A DNA stretch of 64,000 nt from Tumebacillus permanentifrigoris (GTDB lineage Bacteria > Bacillota > Bacilli > Tumebacillales > Tumebacillaceae), in contig NZ_QGGL01000006.1 in assembly GCF_003148565.1 (NCBI RefSeq), positions 124,001-188,000 on the forward strand. The letters are read 5' to 3'. This document shows, piece after piece, positions 16,679 through 27,431 of the stretch. Position 1 is the first letter of the stretch. Every line of letters begins with the position of its first letter. The notes under the pieces were generated by a model. The model was not told the DNA's origin. It ran no database searches and saw nothing but the letters and a program-made list of their open reading frames with translations. Position numbers and translations under genes: made by a program.

Positions 16679-17578
16679 GTGCTGAAGGATCTTTTCCATA
16701 AGAAAAAGCAACGGTATGCGACCCTAACTTCGCAGGATGTAGCAGAACGACTAGGTCGCACCCGGGTTGCACCGGTCGATGTATCGGTACCAGAAGGGCT
16801 CATGTCCAAGTGCAAGCGTTGCGGTGAGACAACGTTTACAAAAGACCTCGAGAAAAATCTGAAAGTCTGTCCGAAATGCGGCTACCACCATACGTTGAAT
16901 GCGATGGAGCGCATCATGATGACGCTCGATGACGGACGCTTTTTTGAATATGATTCGGAAATGGTTGCCGAGGACCCGCTTGGTTTCCCTGAATATAAGC
17001 AAAAAATCGAACGTGAGCAAAAGAAATCGGGCATCAAGGAAGCGATCGTCACGGGTGAAGGGACGATCGGCGGCTTCCCGGTGATCGTTGGCGTGATGGA
17101 TTCGACGTTCTTCATGGGCTCCCTCGGCTCGGCCGCAGGGGAGAAGATCACCCGTGCGATCGAGCACGCGATCGCCAAGCGCTATCCGTTGATCATCTTC
17201 ACCGCGTCAGGCGGTGCTCGGATGCAGGAAGGGATCTTCTCGCTGATGCAGATGGCGAAGACCTCGGCTGCACTCGCGAAGCTGCATGAAGCAGGCATTC
17301 TCTATCTGGCTATCAACACCTACCCGACGACCGGGGGCGTTACCGCTTCGTTTGCGATGCTCGGGGATCTCAACATCGCAGAACCGGGTGCGCTGATCGG
17401 TTTCGCAGGCCGTCGGATCATCGAGCAGACGATCCGTCAGAAACTGCCAGACGATTTCCAAACGGCTGAGTTTTTACTCAAGCACGGGATGCTCGACATG
17501 GTGGTGCCGCGCAAAGAGATGAAACAAACTCTGGCGACGATCTTGGAAATGCACGGAGGTGGCGCTCGTGGCGAATGA
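16679..17578 (+). CDS. accD: Acetyl-CoA carboxylase carboxyltransferase subunit beta AccD
   Basis: 299 residues. The N-terminal four-cysteine zinc ribbon is present as CKRC and CPKC (about residues 43-65), followed by the crotonase-like carboxyltransferase fold with SGGARMQEG and the C-terminal [11 protein letters not shown]. With AccA it transfers the carboxyl group from biotin on AccB to acetyl-CoA in fatty acid synthesis. GTG 16679 follows GAGGTGAGAG. Its end overlaps accA by 11 bases. Confidence 0.95.
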   Translation: MLKDLFHKKKQRYATLTSQDVAERLGRTRVAPVDVSVPEGLMSKCKRCGETTFTKDLEKNLKVCPKCGYHHTLNAMERIMMTLDDGRFFEYDSEMVAEDPLGFPEYKQKIEREQKKSGIKEAIVTGEGTIGGFPVIVGVMDSTFFMGSLGSAAGEKITRAIEHAIAKRYPLIIFTASGGARMQEGIFSLMQMAKTSAALAKLHEAGILYLAINTYPTTGGVTASFAMLGDLNIAEPGALIGFAGRRIIEQTIRQKLPDDFQTAEFLLKHGMLDMVVPRKEMKQTLATILEMHGGGARGE

Positions 17579-18524
17579 TCTGATTTTTGAGAAGCCTTTG
17601 ATGGAACTGCAAAAGAAAATCGAGGAGCTGCGCGCGTTTTCCGAGCAGAGCGGTCTCGACTTTTCTGAAGAGATCCTCAAGCTCGAAGAGAAGGCGGAGT
17701 CGCTGGCTGCGAATATCTATGTAGACCTCACGCCGTGGCAACGCACGTTGATGGCTCGCCATTCCGAACGTCCGACGACCCTCGATTACATCAAGGGCAT
17801 GTGTACAGACTTTCTCGAACTGCATGGCGACCGAAACTTTGGGGATGACATGGCGATCGTCGGGGGCATTGGCAAGCTCGACGGCATCCCAGTCACGATC
17901 ATCGGCCACCAAAAAGGCCAAGATACCAAGGAAAACATCGCCCGACGCTGGGGCCTCGCGCAACCGGAAGGCTATCGCAAGGCACTGCGCTTGATGAAAC
18001 AGGCGGAGAAGTTTGGGCGACCTGTCATCTGCTTCATCGACACGGCAGGTGCCTATCCGGGCATCGCGTCCGAAGAACGCGGGATCGGGGAAGCGATTGC
18101 CCGCAACTTGTTGGAGATGGCCGCTCTGCGCACGCCGATCGTCTGCATCATCACAGGTGAAGGCGGTTCCGGTGGGGCGTTGGGCTTAGGTGTAGGAGAC
18201 CGCGTCTACATGTTGGAGAACACCATCTACGGGGTGATCTCGCCGGAGGGTGCAGCAGCTCTGCTGTGGAAGGATGCTGGTCAAGCACAACGTGCGGCGG
18301 AGACGATGAAAATCACGGCGAGCTACATCCACGAGTTTGGTGTTGTGGATGGCGTGATCGGTGAGCCGGACGGCGGTGCGCACAAGAATCCGGAAGCGAC
18401 CATCGCGGCCGTGCGCGAGACCATCCTCGCGGCACTCCACGAATTGATCGACCTCCCAGGTGACGTACTGGTCGAACAGCGGTACCAAAAGTTTAAAAAG
18501 ATGGGCCACTTTGCAAACGGTTGA
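17568..18524 (+). CDS. accA: Acetyl-CoA carboxylase carboxyltransferase subunit alpha AccA
   Basis: 318 residues. [17 protein letters not shown] (about 153-170) and [17 protein letters not shown] (about 195-212) are the conserved oxyanion and substrate segments of AccA. Start GTG 17568 is set by GGAGGT at 17555-17560, inside accD, with seven bases of spacing; GTG 17559 would overlap the ribosome binding site. The 11-base overlap with accD implies translational coupling, as expected for an equimolar A2B2 complex. Confidence 0.95.
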   Translation: MANDLIFEKPLMELQKKIEELRAFSEQSGLDFSEEILKLEEKAESLAANIYVDLTPWQRTLMARHSERPTTLDYIKGMCTDFLELHGDRNFGDDMAIVGGIGKLDGIPVTIIGHQKGQDTKENIARRWGLAQPEGYRKALRLMKQAEKFGRPVICFIDTAGAYPGIASEERGIGEAIARNLLEMAALRTPIVCIITGEGGSGGALGLGVGDRVYMLENTIYGVISPEGAAALLWKDAGQAQRAAETMKITASYIHEFGVVDGVIGEPDGGAHKNPEATIAAVRETILAALHELIDLPGDVLVEQRYQKFKKMGHFANG

Positions 18525-18545
18525 TGCATAGCGGCTGGTAGAGGA

Positions 18546-18594
18546 GCGAACACTGAGCCTATCTGCATAGTATTTGCAGAGGAGCGGTGTTCGC
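18546..18594 (+). promoter_or_regulatory. Hairpin upstream of pfkA
   Basis: GCGAACAC (18546-18553) pairs perfectly with GTGTTCGC (18587-18594); inside, TCTGCA (18562-18567) pairs with TGCAGA (18575-18580). No T-run follows, so it is not a simple terminator. Confidence 0.5.
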
Positions 18595-18613
18595 ATCCTT
18601 TGTGAATGGACGG

Positions 18614-19646
<1,033 letters not shown>

Positions 19647-19714
19647 ACAAGCATGCAAACTTCGCTATTTTTTGTTAACATTGATACATCCAGTAGGTTC
19701 AAGGGGGAGCGCAC

Positions 19715-21472
19715 ATGCGCAGAACAAAAATCGTCTGTACGATCGGTCCGGCATCGGAATCGGTCGAAATTTTAAAACAATTGATTCACAACGGAATGAA
19801 TGTTGCACGTCTCAATTTCTCACATGGTACATATGACGAGCATGCTGCACGGATTCGCAACATCCGCCAAGCATCGGAGGAAGTCGGCAAGGCTGTGGCG
19901 ATCATGCTCGACATCAAGGGCCCGAAGATCCGCACCGGCATGGTGCGTGACGGTGCTGTTGAACTGCAAAATGACCAAAAGATCATCCTGACCACCGAAC
20001 AGATCGAACTAGGGGATGAGCATCGCATCTCGATTTCCTACGAAGGTTTGACGGAGGACGTCTCGCCAGGTTCTGACCTGCGCATCGACGATGGTCTGAT
20101 CGGTCTCGTCGTGGAAAAAATCGAAGGCCCAGACATCCACTGCCGCGTCACCAATGGCGGGACGTTGAAAAACCGCAAGGGGATCAACGCGCCGGGCGTG
20201 AAGCTGCGCATCGAATCGGTTACGGAGAAGGATATCGCGGACATTCGCTTTGGCATTGAACAAGGCGTCGATCTGATCGCCGCTTCCTTCGTGCGCAAAG
20301 CGTCCGACGTGCTCGATGTACGCCGCATTCTCGAAGAAAAGGGTGCGACCCAACTGATCATCTCCAAGATCGAGACGCAAGAAGGTCTGGAACTGATCGA
20401 TGAGATCCTTGAAGTCACCGACGGCCTGATGGTCGCTCGCGGAGATCTCGGGGTTGAGATCCCGACGGAGGAAGTACCGCTGGCGCAAAAGATGCTGATC
20501 TCGAAGTGCAACAAACTCGGCAAGCCGGTCATCACCGCGACCCAGATGCTCGATTCGATGGAGCGCAACCCGCGCCCGACCCGTGCAGAAGCGAGCGACG
20601 TGGCGAACGCGATTTTTGATGGCACCGATGCGATCATGCTGTCTGGCGAGACGGCGGCCGGCAAGTACCCGATGGAAGCGGTCGCGACGATGGCTCGCAT
20701 CGCAGAACGTGCAGAGGAAGCTCTGTTCGGACATCTCGTGTCCTCCCGTGTCAGTGCATTTGAAGCAGAAACGGGCAGCGTCACCGATGCGATGTCGCAC
20801 GCGGTTGCGACTGTTGCCAAGGAACTCAAAGCACACGCGATCGTCACGGCGACATCTAGCGGTCATACAGCGCGGATGGTCTCCAAGCATCGTCCAAACG
20901 CACCGATCATCGCGACGACCGATCGTGACGAGGTATCGCGCCGCCTGCTCCTGAGCTGGGGCGTGTACCCGGTGTTGACCAAGCGGGCGAAAACCACCGA
21001 CGAACTGCTCTCCGTGTCTGTGGAAGGCGCGCTCGCGTCCGGGCTCGTCGAACATGGCGACCTGCTCGTGATCACGGCGGGCGTTCCGGTTGGACAACCG
21101 GGCACCACCAACATGATCAAAGTCCACACGATCGGCGAAGTGTTGACCCGCGGCCAAGGTATCGGCCACAAAGCGGTCAGTGGCCGTCTGCTCGTCAGCA
21201 ACAAAACCGAGGAGATCCTCGCGATTGAGGAAGGCGATATCCTCGTTACGCACTCGACCGATCGCGACATCGTCCCGGCGTTCGAGAAGGCTGCCGCTGT
21301 GATCACCGTCGAAGGCGGTCTGACTTCGCATGCAGCAGTCGTCGGCCTGTCGCTGGGCATCCCGGTGATCGTCGGCGTGCAAAACGCCACCGAGGACCTC
21401 AAAACGGGCATCACCGTCACGGTTGACCCGCGCACCGGTCTCGTCTACGAAGGCGTCGCACACGTGCTGTAA
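19715..21472 (+). CDS. pyk: Pyruvate kinase with C-terminal PEP-utiliser domain
   Basis: 585 residues, the long Bacillus type. The barrel begins [15 protein letters not shown] and contains the [11 protein letters not shown] metal/substrate segment (about 245) and the [10 protein letters not shown] loop (about 312). After about residue 475 comes an extra PEP-utiliser phosphohistidine-like domain with [14 protein letters not shown] (about 530-543). It converts PEP and ADP to pyruvate and ATP. ATG 19715 follows AAGGGGGAG. Cotranscription with pfkA is likely. Confidence 0.95.
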   Translation: MRRTKIVCTIGPASESVEILKQLIHNGMNVARLNFSHGTYDEHAARIRNIRQASEEVGKAVAIMLDIKGPKIRTGMVRDGAVELQNDQKIILTTEQIELGDEHRISISYEGLTEDVSPGSDLRIDDGLIGLVVEKIEGPDIHCRVTNGGTLKNRKGINAPGVKLRIESVTEKDIADIRFGIEQGVDLIAASFVRKASDVLDVRRILEEKGATQLIISKIETQEGLELIDEILEVTDGLMVARGDLGVEIPTEEVPLAQKMLISKCNKLGKPVITATQMLDSMERNPRPTRAEASDVANAIFDGTDAIMLSGETAAGKYPMEAVATMARIAERAEEALFGHLVSSRVSAFEAETGSVTDAMSHAVATVAKELKAHAIVTATSSGHTARMVSKHRPNAPIIATTDRDEVSRRLLLSWGVYPVLTKRAKTTDELLSVSVEGALASGLVEHGDLLVITAGVPVGQPGTTNMIKVHTIGEVLTRGQGIGHKAVSGRLLVSNKTEEILAIEEGDILVTHSTDRDIVPAFEKAAAVITVEGGLTSHAAVVGLSLGIPVIVGVQNATEDLKTGITVTVDPRTGLVYEGVAHVL

Positions 21473-21487
21473 GTCTAGTAGGTTGGC

Positions 21488-21520
21488 AAAAAACGCTCCT
21501 CATCCGGGGAGCGTTTTTTT
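21488..21520 (+). terminator. Terminator after pyk
   Basis: AAAAAACGCTCCtcatccgGGGAGCGTTTTTTT. Confidence 0.9.
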
Positions 21521-21561
21521 GCGCTATAATAAGAGAAATTGCAAAAGGGAGGCTTGCATTC

Positions 21562-21996
21562 ATGGGAGCATTGGGTGTCACCACGGAATTCACCGTGCGC
21601 TATCACGAAACAGACAAGATGGGCATCGTCCATCATGCGAACTATTTTCATTGGTTTGAGGTTGGGCGCGTGGAGTTCATGCGTCAAAGTGGATTTCCGT
21701 ACCGCCCGCTGGAAGAGGCGGGGGTCTATCTGCCAGTGACGGAAGTGACCTGCAAGTATCAGGCCTCGGCGTTGTTCGACGATCGGGTGCAGGTACACAC
21801 GTGGATTGCGTCGTACAACAAATTGCGGCTGGTCTTTGGCTATGAAGTGACCCGGATGAGCGATGGTGCGAAACTGGTCAGCGGGACGACTGAGCATGTG
21901 TTTCAAAAAGCGGAGACAGGCCAAGTCATCCGCTTGCATAAAAACCACCCGGACTTGCATGCGATCATCATGGAGAAGGCCGGGCTCGACACATGA
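21562..21996 (+). CDS. YbgC/4HBT hotdog acyl-CoA thioesterase
   Basis: 144 residues. The hotdog signature RYHETDKMGIVHHANYFHWFE (about 12-32) has the catalytic Asp and the H-x-N-Y motif of the 4-hydroxybenzoyl-CoA thioesterase/YbgC family. The acyl-CoA substrate is unknown. ATG 21562 follows AAGGGAGGC; TATAAT at 21525-21530 may be its -10. It overlaps fxsA by four bases (ATGA), so the two are coupled. Confidence 0.85.
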   Translation: MGALGVTTEFTVRYHETDKMGIVHHANYFHWFEVGRVEFMRQSGFPYRPLEEAGVYLPVTEVTCKYQASALFDDRVQVHTWIASYNKLRLVFGYEVTRMSDGAKLVSGTTEHVFQKAETGQVIRLHKNHPDLHAIIMEKAGLDT

Positions 21997-22385
21997 TGCG
22001 CATCTTGTTGATCCTGCTCATCGTCGTGCCGGCGCTAGAAATTTTTACGATGATCCAAGTCGGCCAAGTCATTGGCGGCTGGCCGACTTTTTTCTTGATT
22101 GTCGCCTGTTCGTTCCTCGGGGCATATCTGTTGAAACAGCAAGGCATACGCACGTTGAACCAGATTCGCCAAGAGCTCTCGATGGGGATGATTCCGGGGG
22201 AGGCACTGTTGGATGGAGCGTGCATCCTCGTCGGTGGCACATTGTTGCTGACGCCCGGGTTTGTCACCGATATCTTTGGACTGGTCCTGGTCTTGCCAGG
22301 CATCCGTGCGCCCTTCAAGAGCTTGATCAAGATCTGGCTCCTGCGTCTCGCGTCCAAGGGTCGCATCACGTACTACCGCCGATAG
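21993..22385 (+). CDS. fxsA: FxsA family membrane protein
   Basis: 130 residues with three or four hydrophobic segments. VVPALEIFTMIQVG, GAYLLKQQG and the GACILVGGTLLLTPGFVTDIFG stretch (last 4-base junction apart) are diagnostic of FxsA (B. subtilis YtwI position). E. coli FxsA relieves F-plasmid exclusion of phage T7; its cellular function is unclear. Start overlaps the thioesterase stop by four bases. Confidence 0.9.
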   Translation: MMRILLILLIVVPALEIFTMIQVGQVIGGWPTFFLIVACSFLGAYLLKQQGIRTLNQIRQELSMGMIPGEALLDGACILVGGTLLLTPGFVTDIFGLVLVLPGIRAPFKSLIKIWLLRLASKGRITYYRR

Positions 22386-22403
22386 AGAAGAGGAGTCACG
22401 CGA

Positions 22404-23420
22404 ATGTCTGATCGTCATAACCAACCGTCACCCGTCACTGCGACACGTCAAGAGTCGGCGGCAGCGTCTGGAACGGCAACGCACGCCGCAAGCGCTGCCG
22501 TCGTCAGCACCGTGCCGACCGTCAAACCGTTGCCAGTTCCGCCGATCGTGTTCCTGATCATCGGCGTGCTGGCGGTGTCATTTTCCGCGATCTTGATCAA
22601 GTGGTCGAGCGCACCAGCCGCCGTGTTGGGCTTGTGGCGTCTGGTCATCACGTTCCTGATTCTCTGCCCGATCCTGTTCACGAAAAACTCGCGTGCGGAA
22701 CTGCGCTCGTTCACGTTGCGAACTTGGGTGCTGGTCGCCGCGTCGGGCGTCTGTCTCGCGCTGCACTTCATCCTCTGGATCGGTTCGCTCAAATACACCA
22801 CCGTGGCGTCGTCGACGATCCTGATCACGCTGCAGCCGATTTTCGTCATGGTGCTAGCCTACTTCACGCTCAAGGAGCGCACCACATGGCGTGCATGGGC
22901 AGGTGCGGGCATTGCGATCATCGGCAGCCTGTTCATCGGCTGGGGGGACTTGCGGATCTCCGGCGACGCGCTGTGGGGGGACCTGCTGTCACTGCTGGGC
23001 ACGCTCACCGTCAGCGGCTATCTCGTGATCGGGCAACACTTGCGCAACGCTCAACAAGGCATGTCGTCGTTCGTGTACTCGTTGCTCGTGTATGTTTTTG
23101 CGATCCTGGTGATGTTTTTCTACTGCATTGGGGAAGGCTATCCCTTGGTCGACTACAACCGTCATGAGTGGATGTTGTTCGTCCTGCTGGCTATCATCCC
23201 AACGGTGTTTGGACACACGTTGTTCAACTGGTTGTTGAAGTACGTCAATGCGGCCACGATCTCGATGGCGATCCTTGGAGAGCCGATCGGAGCCACGATT
23301 CTCGCGTTCCTGCTGTTAGGGGAAGCGGTCATCGCCGCGCAGTGGGTGGGCGGCGCTGTGATCATGTGTGGGATCTGGTTGTTTTTGTCCACTCGTGATA
23401 AGCGAAGTTTCACGGAGTGA
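22404..23420 (+). CDS. EamA/DMT superfamily transporter
   Basis: 338 residues. An unusual Ala/Thr/Ser-rich cytoplasmic N-tail of about 45 residues precedes ten membrane helices arranged as two EamA repeats (first from VLAVSFSAILIKWSSAPAA, second from DLLSLLGTLTVSGYLVIG). The substrate of these exporters (amino acids, metabolites) cannot be predicted. ATG 22404 follows AAGAGGAGTCA, 18 bases after fxsA, so it is probably the last gene of that unit. Confidence 0.85.
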   Translation: MSDRHNQPSPVTATRQESAAASGTATHAASAAVVSTVPTVKPLPVPPIVFLIIGVLAVSFSAILIKWSSAPAAVLGLWRLVITFLILCPILFTKNSRAELRSFTLRTWVLVAASGVCLALHFILWIGSLKYTTVASSTILITLQPIFVMVLAYFTLKERTTWRAWAGAGIAIIGSLFIGWGDLRISGDALWGDLLSLLGTLTVSGYLVIGQHLRNAQQGMSSFVYSLLVYVFAILVMFFYCIGEGYPLVDYNRHEWMLFVLLAIIPTVFGHTLFNWLLKYVNAATISMAILGEPIGATILAFLLLGEAVIAAQWVGGAVIMCGIWLFLSTRDKRSFTE

Positions 23421-23449
23421 AACCGAGGTTCAAGACATGAAAATATTTC

Positions 23450-23479
23450 TTGTTGCCACAAGAAGCGTTATGGTATGAT
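23450..23479 (+). promoter_or_regulatory. Promoter of icd-mdh
   Basis: TTGTTG (23450-23455), 18 bases, TATGAT (23474-23479) preceded by TGG (extended -10). About 107 bases of leader follow before icd. Confidence 0.6.
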
Positions 23480-23513
23480 TAATCCAACACGGTAAGCGTT
23501 TTCGAATCAGATA

Positions 23514-23550
23514 AGTGGGTAAGGGGACACCGTGTGTCTCCTTACCCACT
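23514..23550 (+). promoter_or_regulatory. Strong hairpin in the icd leader
   Basis: A 17-base arm (23514-23530, AGTGGGTAAGGGGACAC) pairs with 23534-23550 (GTGTCTCCTTACCCACT) with one mismatch and a 3-base loop. The bases after it (CACATATCTG) are not a T-run, so it is a leader structure rather than a normal terminator. Confidence 0.6.
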
Positions 23551-23586
23551 CACATATCTGTACATAAGCAGAGGAGGTCATTTTTC

Positions 23587-24876
23587 ATGTTTGAAAAGTA
23601 CACCGCTCCAACTCAAGGTGAAAAAATTACCATTGAGAATGGCAAACTGCAGGTCCCGAACAACCCGGTCATCCCGTTCATCGAAGGCGACGGTACCGGT
23701 CCGGACATCTGGAAAGCATCCGTTCGCGTCCTCGACGCAGCAGTTGCGAAGGCCTACAATGGCGACAAGAAAATCGAATGGTTCGAAGTCCTCGCAGGTG
23801 AAAAAGCGTTCAATCAAACTGGCGAATGGCTTCCGAATGATACGTTGATCGCATTCCGCGAATACCTCGTCGGGATCAAAGGCCCGCTCACGACTCCGGT
23901 TGGCGGCGGCATCCGCTCCCTGAACGTCGCGCTCCGTCAAGAGCTCGACCTGTTTGCATGCGTTCGCCCGGTTCGCTACTTCACTGGCGTTCCGACCCCG
24001 GTCAAGCATCCGGAACTGGTCAACATGGTCATCTTCCGCGAGAACTCCGAGGACATCTACGCAGGTATCGAGTACGCAGAAGGCACCCCGGAAGCCAAAA
24101 AACTCATCGATTTCTTGCGCAATGAGCTGGGCGCGAAAAAGATCCGTTTCCCGGAAACCTCCGGCATCGGCATCAAGCCGGTCTCCAAGGAAGGTACGGA
24201 ACGCCTCGTTCGCTCCGCACTCGACTACACGATCGCTCAAAACCGCAAGTCGCTGACCCTCGTACACAAAGGCAACATCATGAAGTTCACCGAAGGCGCG
24301 TTCAAAACCTGGGGTTACGAACTCGCTGAGCGTGAATACGGCGATAAAGTCTTCACGTGGGCACAATACGACCGTATCAAGGACGCAGAAGGCACCGATG
24401 CAGCGAACAAAGCGCAAGCAGCAGCGGAAGCGGCTGGCAAGATCATCGTGAAGGACGTCATCGCGGATGCGTTCTTGCAACAGATCCTCACCCGTCCGGC
24501 TGAGTACGATGTGATCGCGACCCTCAACTTAAACGGCGACTACATCTCCGACGCACTGGCTGCACAAGTCGGCGGCATCGGCATCGCACCGGGCGCGAAC
24601 ATCAACTACGTAACCGGCCACGCTGTATTCGAAGCTACCCACGGCACCGCTCCGAAGTACGCGGACCTCGACAAAGTCAACCCGGGTTCTGTCATCCTCT
24701 CCGGTGTCATGATGCTCGAGTTCCTCGGCTGGCAAGAAGCGGCCGACTCCATCGTCAACGCGCTTGAAAAATCGATCGACCAAAAAACCGTCACCTACGA
24801 CTTCGCACGCTTGATGGAAGGCGCAAATGAAGTGAAGTGCTCGGAGTTTGCCGACGCGATCATCAGCAACCTGTAA
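23587..24876 (+). CDS. icd: NADP-dependent isocitrate dehydrogenase
   Basis: 429 residues. [13 protein letters not shown] (about 26-38) is the isopropylmalate/isocitrate dehydrogenase opening; [15 protein letters not shown] (about 105) holds the phosphorylatable-type serine and substrate arginines; [13 protein letters not shown] (about 222) is the catalytic Lys region; [10 protein letters not shown] follows near 355. It makes 2-oxoglutarate in the TCA cycle. ATG 23587 follows GAGGAGGTC; an upstream extension would run through the leader hairpin. mdh follows after 25 bases. In B. subtilis citZ heads this operon, but here citZ lies 16 kb away. Confidence 0.95.
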   Translation: MFEKYTAPTQGEKITIENGKLQVPNNPVIPFIEGDGTGPDIWKASVRVLDAAVAKAYNGDKKIEWFEVLAGEKAFNQTGEWLPNDTLIAFREYLVGIKGPLTTPVGGGIRSLNVALRQELDLFACVRPVRYFTGVPTPVKHPELVNMVIFRENSEDIYAGIEYAEGTPEAKKLIDFLRNELGAKKIRFPETSGIGIKPVSKEGTERLVRSALDYTIAQNRKSLTLVHKGNIMKFTEGAFKTWGYELAEREYGDKVFTWAQYDRIKDAEGTDAANKAQAAAEAAGKIIVKDVIADAFLQQILTRPAEYDVIATLNLNGDYISDALAAQVGGIGIAPGANINYVTGHAVFEATHGTAPKYADLDKVNPGSVILSGVMMLEFLGWQEAADSIVNALEKSIDQKTVTYDFARLMEGANEVKCSEFADAIISNL

Positions 24877-24901
24877 ACTATATCAATAGTGGAGGTAGAA
24901 C

Positions 24902-25843
24902 ATGATGACTCTAAAGCGCAAAAAAATCACGGTAGTCGGCGCGGGCTTCACCGGCGCAACCACCGCTCTGTTCCTCGCTCAAAAAGAACTTGGTGATGTC
25001 GTACTGCTCGACATTCCGCAACTTGAGAACCCGACCAAGGGCAAAGCGCTCGACATGTTCGAAGCGACTCCGGTACTCGGCATTGATTCCAACATCATCG
25101 GCACTTCGAACTACGAAGACACCGCTGATTCTGATGTTGTCATCATCACCGCCGGGATCGCTCGCAAACCGGGCATGTCCCGCGACGACCTCGTCAGCAC
25201 CAACGCTGGGATCGTGAAGTCTGTCACCGAACAAGTGGCCAAGTACTCCCCGAACACCATCCTGTTGATCCTGTCCAACCCGGTCGATGCGATGACCTAC
25301 GTGGCGTACAAAGCATCTGGCTTCCCGAAAAACCGTGTCATCGGTCAATCGGGCGTCCTCGACACCGCGCGTTTCCGCTCCTTCATCGCGATGGAACTGG
25401 GCGTCTCGGTTGAAGACGTACAAGGTTTCGTCCTCGGTGGCCACGGCGACGACATGGTTCCGCTCGTGCGTTACTCCTACGCTGGCGGCATCCCGCTGGA
25501 GAAGCTGATCCCGGCTGATCGTCTCGCTGAGATCGTTCAACGCGCACGCGTTGGCGGCGGTGAGATCGTCCAGTTGCTCGGCAACGGTTCGGCATACTAC
25601 GCGCCGGCTGCTTCGCTGGTGCAGATGGCAGAAGCGATCCTCAAGGACAAGAAACGCATCCTGCCGTCGATCGCACTGCTTGAAGGCGAGTACGGGTACA
25701 GCGATCTCTTCATGGGCGTTCCGACCTTGCTTGGTGCAAATGGCATCGAGAAAGTATTTGAACTGGAATTGACCTCTGAAGAACGCGCAGCGCTCGACAA
25801 GTCTGCTGAATCTGTTCGCAACGTCATCAAAGTCGTTTCCTAG
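24902..25843 (+). CDS. mdh: Malate dehydrogenase
   Basis: 313 residues, LDH-like bacterial [19 protein letters not shown] (about 11-26) is the NAD-binding loop (one Gly of the usual GAGxxG present as GFTG), [15 protein letters not shown] (about 81-95) carries the substrate arginines, and [12 protein letters not shown] (about 178-189) the catalytic His. It oxidises malate to oxaloacetate. ATG 24902 follows GGAGGTAGAAC; ATG 24905 is a close alternative. It is the second gene of the icd-mdh operon and ends at a terminator. Confidence 0.95.
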   Translation: MMTLKRKKITVVGAGFTGATTALFLAQKELGDVVLLDIPQLENPTKGKALDMFEATPVLGIDSNIIGTSNYEDTADSDVVIITAGIARKPGMSRDDLVSTNAGIVKSVTEQVAKYSPNTILLILSNPVDAMTYVAYKASGFPKNRVIGQSGVLDTARFRSFIAMELGVSVEDVQGFVLGGHGDDMVPLVRYSYAGGIPLEKLIPADRLAEIVQRARVGGGEIVQLLGNGSAYYAPAASLVQMAEAILKDKKRILPSIALLEGEYGYSDLFMGVPTLLGANGIEKVFELELTSEERAALDKSAESVRNVIKVVS

Positions 25844-25878
25844 TACGATTCGACGATATAGAAATTTTCGAAAAAATT

Positions 25879-25908
25879 GACCCCAAGGTGTAACCCTTGG
25901 GGTCTTTT
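25879..25908 (+). terminator. Terminator after mdh
   Basis: GACCCCAAGG-tgtaac-CCTTGGGGTC followed by TTTT, a perfect 10-bp stem. Confidence 0.9.
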
Positions 25909-26499
25909 CGTGTCTAAATCGGTACAAACGTGCATAGAAACGCAACCTACACAGAAAGGGGAGCGTCGATTCTTGTAGAATTTTGATGAAAAAACTAAGA
26001 AATATTCTAGTTTCATGACGAAAATCGTCACAAATCTCTCGCATCAACTCTTTGTTTGTGTTATTGTATAACTTGTGACTGCCCTACTATTGTTTCCTCG
26101 TTGTCTGAATCTTTGTTGCATAAATACTCGAACACTCTAGTAGAGATAGAGGGACGAGTATCCGCTTCGAGTGGAGAAATACTTGAAAAGTCACGCAATT
26201 AACTCTGGGTATAAGGCTGTGCCTTACCATACACTTCACACTCAAGGTTACGTACCTTACAAGTTCACAGGGGATAAGGAGGGACGCCGTAGGCGTGAGC
26301 ACGAGGGGCGATGAGAGCGCTTCCATTTTGAATTGCCGCGAGTGATAGCGCCAACATCAAGGGAAATCGACACCTAGTTTTAGTATTGCCAGCAAAACGC
26401 ACTAGCATTCGCAACTAGAAAAACGTAGACTAAAGGCTGACAAAAGGCTGATCTCAAAGCATCCAAAACAAAAAAACTAATGATTTGGGAGGTGTGGTT
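25909..26499 (+). promoter_or_regulatory. Long gene-free leader of the peptide transporter operon
   Basis: About 590 bases without a credible gene and lower in GC than its surroundings. A TATAAC hexamer at 26067-26072 could be a -10. Downstream lie three short perfect hairpins: TAAGGC-tgt-GCCTTA (26212-26226), AAGGT-tacgt-ACCTT (26244-26258) and ACGCC-gta-GGCGT (26284-26296), the last in a purine-rich stretch GGGGATAAGGAGGG. No T-box, known riboswitch core or transposon end was recognised. A structured leader is possible. Confidence 0.35.
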
Positions 26500-27429
26500 G
26501 TGCTTCGTTTTATCCTCCGTCGACTGATTTACGGGGTCATTACCCTCTGGGTCCTCATTACTTTGACCTTTATCATGATGCATAACCTTCCGGGCGACCC
26601 GTTCGCCAACTCGCAGAAGCTGAGTAAAGAGGCGCTTGCTGTCCTCAAAAAGACCTATGGTCTGGATCAACCGATCTGGGTCCAATACGGTTCGTACTTG
26701 AAGAAGATCGTCTCGTTCGACTTCGGGATCTCCTTCAACTATCCGACTCGTACAGTTAATGAAGTTCTGACTCAAACGTTCCCGACCTCTGCTGAACTCG
26801 GGATGTATGCGATTATCGTCGCAGTTCTCATCGGTTTAACCCTCGGGGTCATCGCAGCCCTGAACCACAACAAAACATGGGACTATGTCGCCATGTTGAC
26901 GGCAATCGTGGGTGTTGCGGCACCGGCGCTGGTCATTGGTCCGCTGCTCTCCTACTTTATCGGTGTTAAACTCGGCTGGCTTCCGCCGGCGCTCTGGAAG
27001 GGCCCGGAATACAAGATCCTGCCGACGATCACACTTGCGTTTGGTACTCTAGCTACGATGGCGCGCATGATGCGTACTTCGATGCTCGACGTAGTTAACC
27101 AAGACTACATCAAAACAGCTAGATCCAAAGGTCTTACCAAGTTTGCGGTCGTGTTTAAACACACCATCCGTAACGCTATGCTTCCGATTATTACGATCCT
27201 CGGGGTTGCCGTGGTCAACATCACCACTGGTGCTTTCGTGGTCGAACAGATATTTGCAGTTCCGGGGATGGGTAAGTTCTTCGTACAATCCATCACCACG
27301 AACGACTACACCATGATCATGGGGATGACGATTTTCTACGCGGCGCTCCTGATTGTTGCGATCATGATTACGGACGTTCTCTATGGTTTGATTGACCCGC
27401 GGATTCGTCTGTCGAAAGGTGGGAAGTAA
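26500..27429 (+). CDS. Oligopeptide/dipeptide ABC transporter permease (OppB/DppB type)
   Basis: 309 residues, six membrane helices. The opening FILRRLIYGVITLWVLITLTF and MHNLPGDPF are typical of OppB/DppB permeases, and the EAA loop is visible at VNQDYIKTARSKGLTKFAV (about 195-215). GTG 26500 is chosen because GGGAGGTG ends six or seven bases upstream; TTG 26485 lies before that site. First gene of a four-gene operon with the OppC-, OppD- and OppF-type genes; no substrate-binding protein gene accompanies them. Confidence 0.9.
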   Translation: MLRFILRRLIYGVITLWVLITLTFIMMHNLPGDPFANSQKLSKEALAVLKKTYGLDQPIWVQYGSYLKKIVSFDFGISFNYPTRTVNEVLTQTFPTSAELGMYAIIVAVLIGLTLGVIAALNHNKTWDYVAMLTAIVGVAAPALVIGPLLSYFIGVKLGWLPPALWKGPEYKILPTITLAFGTLATMARMMRTSMLDVVNQDYIKTARSKGLTKFAVVFKHTIRNAMLPIITILGVAVVNITTGAFVVEQIFAVPGMGKFFVQSITTNDYTMIMGMTIFYAALLIVAIMITDVLYGLIDPRIRLSKGGK

Positions 27430-27431
27430 CG

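Noticed and set aside
20009-21463. 484-codon open frame antisense to pyk
   Set aside because: No ribosome binding site, low-complexity His/Arg/Asp-rich translation, fully explained as a GC-driven shadow of the pyk reading frame.
25909-26499. T-box or metabolite riboswitch before the peptide transporter
   Set aside because: No T-box core (GGTGG-type anti-terminator) and no conserved core of the common riboswitches was found; kept only as an unexplained structured leader.
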